From: B21-G16 sp003644825 [NCBI: Candidatus Zhuqueibacterota bacterium]
GTDB taxonomy: Bacteria > SM23-31 > B21-G16
Reading direction: 5' to 3'
Assembly: GCA_003644825.1 (NCBI GenBank)
Contig: QNDJ01000020.1
Location: 1 to 11,097, forward strand
DNA length: 11,097 nucleotides
The notes beneath the pieces are model-generated. The model ran no database searches and was not told the origin of the DNA. It saw only the letters and a program-made list of their open reading frames with translations. Positions 6,772 through 11,097 of the stretch are shown in pieces. Made by a program: the position numbers and the translations under genes. Within the stretch, counting starts at the first letter, position 1. Each line of letters begins with the position of its first letter.

Positions 6772-7845
6772 ATGCCAGAAGAAGATCAACAAGAAAAAAC
6801 AGAAAGAGCAACACCTAAACGAAGAGAAGAAGCAAGAAAAAAGGGAAATGTTGCTAAAAGCATTGAGATTAATTCGTCGGCTGTTTTATTAGCTTTATTA
6901 TTATTTTTCAAGTTTATGGGTGGTTATGTATACAGGCAGGTATCTTATTATTCTCAGCTATTGTTTGAAAATTTTGGAACTATGTATGTGAACCGTGATA
7001 ATTTACCGGGTTATATACAATTAGGAGGTATTGTCGTAGCAAAAATAATAGGACCGGTAATATTAACCCTACTGGTAGTTAGTCTTATTTCGAATTTTGC
7101 TCAGGTTGGTCCTATGCTTACTTTTGAGCCACTAATACCAAAGTTCGATAAACTTAATCCTTTTTCGGGTTTTAAGAAAATACTTTTTTCCAGAAGGTCT
7201 TTAGAAGAGTTAGTAAAAAATATTTTCAAGATATTGTTAATCGGGCTTATTGCATATTTAACAATAAAAGGTGATGTAAAAGAATATATACCATTAATGG
7301 ATAAAGCTCCCTCGCAAATATTTAAATTTGTTACCTATGAGACTTTTAAAGTTGGTTTAAGGATAGCACTGGTATTACTTGCCCTATCTATATTTGATTA
7401 TATGTTTCAAAGATGGGAATATGAACGAAGTATAATGATGACAAAACAGGAGGTAAAAGAAGAATACAAACAACTTGAAGGAGACCCTCATATTAAGGCA
7501 AGAATAAGAAGTATTCAGAGGGAAATGGCAAGAAGAAGAATGATAAGAGAAATTCCAGAGGCAGATGTTGTTATAACGAACCCAACAGAAATTGCTGTTG
7601 CCCTGAAGTATGATTCTAATGAAATGGAAGCCCCTACTGTTGTTGCTAAAGGAAAAGGAAAAATCGCAGAAAAAATTAAAAAGATTGCTATTGAAAATGA
7701 TATTCCAATTGTTGAAAACAAACCATTAGCACAGGCATTGTATAAAGCTACAGAAATAGGTGATGAAATCCCTGAGGAATTTTTCCAGGCTGTAGCTGAA
7801 GTTTTAGCTTATGTTTATAAACTTAAGAATAAAAAGGTAGCGTAG
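6772..7845 (+). CDS. flhB: Flagellar type III export switch protein FlhB with an NPTE motif
   Basis: FlhB is the membrane protein that switches export from rod/hook to filament substrates. The 357-residue protein begins with the canonical EKTERATPKRREEARKKG (8-25). Four membrane segments lie in about residues 36-58, 85-110, 150-166 and 190-212, with LNPFSGFKKILFSRRSL between the second and third. The cytoplasmic part starts MTKQEVKEEYKQLEGDP and ends with IPIVENKPLAQALY and EVLAYVYKL. The autocleavage motif, normally N-P-T-H, reads N270-P271-T272-E273 (codons 7579-7590), so the usual histidine is glutamate. The rest of the cleavage loop is intact, so the gene looks functional. No Shine-Dalgarno sequence is seen in the 7-nt gap or in the end of fliR. 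Confidence 0.97.
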   Translation: MPEEDQQEKTERATPKRREEARKKGNVAKSIEINSSAVLLALLLFFKFMGGYVYRQVSYYSQLLFENFGTMYVNRDNLPGYIQLGGIVVAKIIGPVILTLLVVSLISNFAQVGPMLTFEPLIPKFDKLNPFSGFKKILFSRRSLEELVKNIFKILLIGLIAYLTIKGDVKEYIPLMDKAPSQIFKFVTYETFKVGLRIALVLLALSIFDYMFQRWEYERSIMMTKQEVKEEYKQLEGDPHIKARIRSIQREMARRRMIREIPEADVVITNPTEIAVALKYDSNEMEAPTVVAKGKGKIAEKIKKIAIENDIPIVENKPLAQALYKATEIGDEIPEEFFQAVAEVLAYVYKLKNKKVA

Positions 7846-7849
7846 AATT

Positions 7850-9931
7850 ATGGAAGCTGTTCAGAACCCGACAAATCCTATTTATAAGGCTTTAACTCAG
7901 AATAGTGATATTATTATTGCAATTGCTGTTATAGTAATACTGGTACTGATGATTATACCCTTACCTACCTGGACCCTTGATATTCTATTGACGATGAACA
8001 TTACCTTTGCGATTGTTGTGTTAATGGTTGCTCTGTATATTGTGAAACCTCTTGATCTGGCTGTATTCCCTGGTCTTCTTCTTATTTTAACATTATTTAG
8101 ATTGGCTCTAAATGTAGCATCAACCCGATTGATACTGGGGCAGGCTTATGCTGGGAAAGTTATCGAAGCTTTTGGAACATACGTTGTCAAAGGGAACTAT
8201 ATTGTAGGGTTTATTATTTTCCTTTTACTTGTTATAATAAATTTTCTTGTAATAGTAAAAGGCGCAGGAAGAATTGCAGAAGTTGCGGCAAGGTTCGTTC
8301 TTGATGCAATGCCAGGTAAACAGATGGCTATAGATGCAGACCTTAATGCAGGAATAATTACTGATGAGGAAGCAAGGCAGAGAAGAATGGAAATCGGCAA
8401 AGAAGCAGAATTTTATGGCGCTATGGATGGAGCAAGTAAATTCGTCAGAGGTGATGCAATTGCAGGATTAATTATAACCGGTATCAATATTATAGGTGGT
8501 TTTCTGATAGGGGTAGCTCAATTGGGTTTATCTTTTTCTGAAGCGATCCAGACTTATACTCGTTTGACCATTGGAGATGGTCTTGTTTCCCAGATACCGG
8601 CTCTTGTTATTTCAACTTCTGCAGGTATGGTTGTAACAAGAGCTGCAACAGAAGCTAATCTCGGTTATGATTTACAAAAGCAGATTTTAGCTCAACCAAA
8701 AGCTCTGTTTATAGCAGCAGGAGCCCTGTTGTTTTTTGGAATTGCTCCTGGATTACCTTTGCTTCCTTTTTTAATGCTTGCAGTTATTGCAGGCGTGCTT
8801 GGATATTTTAGCAGACAGGATATTCTTGAAAGGAAAAGAAAAGAAATTGAAAGAGAAGCACCACCACCTGAAGCAGAAGAGAGGGTTGAAAGTTATCTGC
8901 AGGTTGACCCCCTTGAACTTGAAATCGGGTATGGATTGATTCCCCTTGTTGATGTTGAACAGGGCGGAGACCTATTAGGAAGGATAACTACTCTTAGAAA
9001 ACAGGTGGCTCTGGATATAGGTATTATAGTTCCACCTATTAGAATAAGAGATAACATTCAACTCGGTTCCAATAGTTATGTAATCAAAATAAAAGGTATT
9101 GAGGTAGCAAAAGGAGAAATTATGCCAGGATACTATCTGGCAATGAACCCCGGTACCGTTGAAAAAGAAATAGAAGGAATTAAAACAACCGAGCCTGCTT
9201 TTGGTTTACCTGCTTACTGGATAACTGAAGAACAGAAGGAACAGGCTGAACTTGCGGGGTATACTGTTGTTGAAGCTTCAGCAGTAATTGCTACCCATTT
9301 AATGGAGATAATTAAGGCTAATGCTGACCAGATTCTCGGCAGGCAGGACACTCAGACCCTGTTAAACAATCTTAAAGCTGATTATCCTGCAGTTGTTGAT
9401 GAACTTGTTCCTGGACTGCTTTCAGTGGGAGCGGTTCAGAAGGTTTTACAGAATTTGTTGAGAGAAAAAATTCCTATTCGAGACCTTGTAACAATTCTGG
9501 AAGCCCTGGGTGATTATGCACCTACTACAAAAGATGTAGATGCTCTAACAGAGGCTGTCAGACAGCGGTTGAGTAAAGTAATTACAAATTTATACAAAGA
9601 CGAAGAAGGCAAAATCCATGCTATAACTCTTGACCCTGCAATAGAGAATCAGATAGAAAATGCAATTAAAGAGGCTACGTCTACTGGTGTTCCGGTTACT
9701 TTACCACCGGGTACAATGAAAAAAATTATCGATGATTTTTCAAGAGATATAGAGGAAATGATATCAAAAGGATATACACCACTTGTTGTTACAAATCCGA
9801 GAATAAGGCTATACCTGAGGAGATTGATAGAACCAGTATTTCCAAATTTAATGGTAATTTCAACAAGTGAAATTACTCCAACGGTCCAAATTGAATCTAT
9901 AGGAGGTGAAAGCACAGAAAATGCGGATTAA
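7850..9931 (+). CDS. flhA: Flagellar type III export gate protein FlhA
   Basis: FlhA forms the nonameric ring under the export gate, uses the proton motive force and docks substrates and chaperones. The length of 693 residues is normal for the family. The N-terminal half is membrane-embedded (about eight segments up to residue 320) and carries the family signature FPGLLLILTLFRLALNVAST (73-92). It also has the cytoplasmic loop GRIAEVAARFVLDAMPGKQM (140-159) with R141, R148 and D152, and D202 in VRGDAIAGL, matching the functionally important charged residues of Salmonella FlhA. A charged linker (about 323-345) leads to the C-terminal cytoplasmic domain, which ends with IGGESTENAD. AAAAAGGT at 7831-7838 precedes the ATG. 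The last 11 nt overlap flhF. Confidence 0.98.
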   Translation: MEAVQNPTNPIYKALTQNSDIIIAIAVIVILVLMIIPLPTWTLDILLTMNITFAIVVLMVALYIVKPLDLAVFPGLLLILTLFRLALNVASTRLILGQAYAGKVIEAFGTYVVKGNYIVGFIIFLLLVIINFLVIVKGAGRIAEVAARFVLDAMPGKQMAIDADLNAGIITDEEARQRRMEIGKEAEFYGAMDGASKFVRGDAIAGLIITGINIIGGFLIGVAQLGLSFSEAIQTYTRLTIGDGLVSQIPALVISTSAGMVVTRAATEANLGYDLQKQILAQPKALFIAAGALLFFGIAPGLPLLPFLMLAVIAGVLGYFSRQDILERKRKEIEREAPPPEAEERVESYLQVDPLELEIGYGLIPLVDVEQGGDLLGRITTLRKQVALDIGIIVPPIRIRDNIQLGSNSYVIKIKGIEVAKGEIMPGYYLAMNPGTVEKEIEGIKTTEPAFGLPAYWITEEQKEQAELAGYTVVEASAVIATHLMEIIKANADQILGRQDTQTLLNNLKADYPAVVDELVPGLLSVGAVQKVLQNLLREKIPIRDLVTILEALGDYAPTTKDVDALTEAVRQRLSKVITNLYKDEEGKIHAITLDPAIENQIENAIKEATSTGVPVTLPPGTMKKIIDDFSRDIEEMISKGYTPLVVTNPRIRLYLRRLIEPVFPNLMVISTSEITPTVQIESIGGESTENAD
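9901..9909 (+). promoter_or_regulatory. flhF ribosome-binding site inside flhA
   Basis: AGGAGGTGA is the longest anti-Shine-Dalgarno match I see in the window. It lies inside the flhA 3' end, 11 nt before the ATG at 9921. A GTG at 9906 is in frame but is part of this site, so it is unlikely to be the start. Confidence 0.8.
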
Positions 9932-11072
9932 AAAATTTACTGCTCCAACTATGAAAGAAGCAATTGCTCAGATGAAAAAGGAACTTGGAGATGATGCAGT
10001 GGTTCTCAAATCAGAAAAAATTAATAAAGGTGGAATCTTCGATTTTTTTGGTAAAGAACTTATTGAAATTACTGCTGCTAAAGATGAACCAAAGGCTAAA
10101 TCTCCTTATCCTTCCCGAAATCTTTATTCTTCAAGAATAAATTTTAATACCAATACCGAAGGCATTAAAAAGGAGCTTAATGACCTGAGTATTAGTATGT
10201 TGAAGGAAGAGATTAAAGAGATAAAAAATGAAATGAGTAGAATGAGTGATCTCCTTAAATACAGGGATATGCCAAACCTGCCAGAAAATTTAATCCTGGT
10301 TTTAAAACAGCTACTGGAAAATGAAGTTGAAGAGAGAATCGCAAAAAAATTAATTGAAGGAATACATTATCAGTTGAAGGGTGATGATTACAATAACCTG
10401 AAGCTAATTTTAGACCTGTTATTAAAGAAAATTTCATCCCTTATAAAAGTTGTTCCAGAAAATAATCTTCCGAGGTCTGAGCCTAAAACTATAGCTTTAA
10501 TTGGGCCTACAGGAGTTGGTAAAACAACAACAATTGCCAAGTTAGCAACAAAAAATAAACTGATAAACAGAAAAAAGGTGGGTTTAATTTCAATTGATAC
10601 ATTTAGAATAGCTGCTGTTGAACAGTTAAAAACTTTTGCAAATATTGCTGAAATACCATTAAAAGTGGTGTATACACCAGATGAAATGATTAATGCTGTT
10701 TCTGAAATGAAAGATATGGAATTGATTTATATTGATACAACAGGAAGAAGTCAAAAAGATACACCAAGATTGAAAGAAATAAAAAAATTTCTGGAGATGA
10801 TTCATCCTGATGAAGTTCATCTTGTGATTTCGATGACTTCCAAATTGAAAGATATAATGGATGTTGTAGAAAAATTCGGGATAATAACTTATAACAGATT
10901 GTTGTTTACAAAATTAGATGAGACTACAAACCTTGGAGCAGCATTAAGTGTTATTACCCGGATTAAAAAGCCATTATCCTATTTGTCAACAGGCCAGAAT
11001 GTTCCGGATGATATTGAAAAGGTTAATCCTGATAAACTTGCAAGAATGATGGTAAGGAGAGAGTTTTTATGA
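9921..11072 (+). CDS. flhF: Flagellar SRP-type GTPase FlhF
   Basis: FlhF is the third SRP-type GTPase, beside Ffh and FtsY. It helps place the flagellar basal body at the membrane and dimerises when bound to GTP. The product has 383 residues: an N-terminal B domain starting MRIKKFTAPTMKEAIAQMKK (typical family start), a helical N domain (about residues 88-180), and the NG GTPase domain. Nucleotide motifs are complete: P-loop GPTGVGKTTT (195-204), DTFRIAAVEQLKTFA (226-240), DTTGRSQKD (272-280) and TKLDETTNLGAAL (330-342). The ATG at 9921 is preferred over an in-frame GTG at 9906 because it gives the family N-terminus. It overlaps flhA by 11 nt and flhG by 4 nt. Confidence 0.97.
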   Translation: MRIKKFTAPTMKEAIAQMKKELGDDAVVLKSEKINKGGIFDFFGKELIEITAAKDEPKAKSPYPSRNLYSSRINFNTNTEGIKKELNDLSISMLKEEIKEIKNEMSRMSDLLKYRDMPNLPENLILVLKQLLENEVEERIAKKLIEGIHYQLKGDDYNNLKLILDLLLKKISSLIKVVPENNLPRSEPKTIALIGPTGVGKTTTIAKLATKNKLINRKKVGLISIDTFRIAAVEQLKTFANIAEIPLKVVYTPDEMINAVSEMKDMELIYIDTTGRSQKDTPRLKEIKKFLEMIHPDEVHLVISMTSKLKDIMDVVEKFGIITYNRLLFTKLDETTNLGAALSVITRIKKPLSYLSTGQNVPDDIEKVNPDKLARMMVRREFL

Positions 11073-11097
11073 TTAAGGACCAGGCATTTCAGCTGAG
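11069..11097 (+). CDS. flhG: FlhG (YlxH/FleN) MinD-like ATPase, first codons only
   Basis: The ATG at 11069 overlaps the flhF stop (ATGA) and has AAGGAG at 11054-11059, nine nt upstream. Nine complete codons read MIKDQAFQL, and the tenth begins AG, so it is Arg or Ser. This matches the N-terminal DQAxxLR activator helix by which FlhG stimulates the GTPase of FlhF. The ATPase domain lies beyond the window. The call rests on this short motif and on the position directly after flhF, where flhG is usually found. Confidence 0.85.

Noticed and set aside
9906-9920. GTG start that would extend FlhF by five residues
   Set aside because: The GTG is part of the AGGAGGTGA ribosome-binding site, and the ATG at 9921 gives the conserved FlhF N-terminus.

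Overview
The window is one continuous stretch of a flagellar biosynthesis operon. Every gene reads on the + strand and there is almost no non-coding DNA. The order is flbD (3' part) - motA - motB - fliL - fliM - fliY - fliO - fliP - fliQ - fliR - flhB - flhA - flhF - flhG (first codons only). Gaps are 1 to 47 nt, and three junctions overlap (fliO/fliP 4 nt, flhA/flhF 11 nt, flhF/flhG 4 nt). I see no terminator, convincing internal promoter, RNA gene, mobile element, repeat array or broken gene. The transcript therefore starts upstream of the window and continues past its end.

Region by region: positions 2-1802 hold a motor-torque module (FlbD/SwrD-like protein and the MotA/MotB stator). Positions 1807-4361 hold the stator-associated protein FliL and the C-ring switch proteins FliM and FliY; FliY is a CheC-like domain fused to a FliN domain and takes the place of a stand-alone FliN. 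Positions 4375-9931 hold all six membrane components of the flagellar type III export gate (FliO, FliP, FliQ, FliR, FlhB, FlhA). Positions 9921-11097 begin the FlhF/FlhG pair, which sets flagellar position and number.

The DNA is AT-rich (roughly one third G+C by eye), with GGAGG-type Shine-Dalgarno sites and one TTG start. FliY instead of FliN, FlbD, and motAB placed between flbD and fliL are features of Firmicutes/Clostridia-type (for example Halanaerobiales-like), spirochaete and Thermotogae flagellar operons. A low-GC anaerobe of one of these groups is likely, but I cannot name the taxon from this window.

This is a conserved core operon, and I do not see an undescribed system in it. The points worth a second look lie inside known genes: FlhB carries NPTE where the autocleavage motif is normally NPTH; FliY has lost one CheC-type phosphatase site and part of the other, and has no N-terminal CheY-binding peptide; the stator has Na+-type (PomA/PomB-like) residues; and the ribosome-binding sites of the export-gate genes appear to follow the known copy number of their products.
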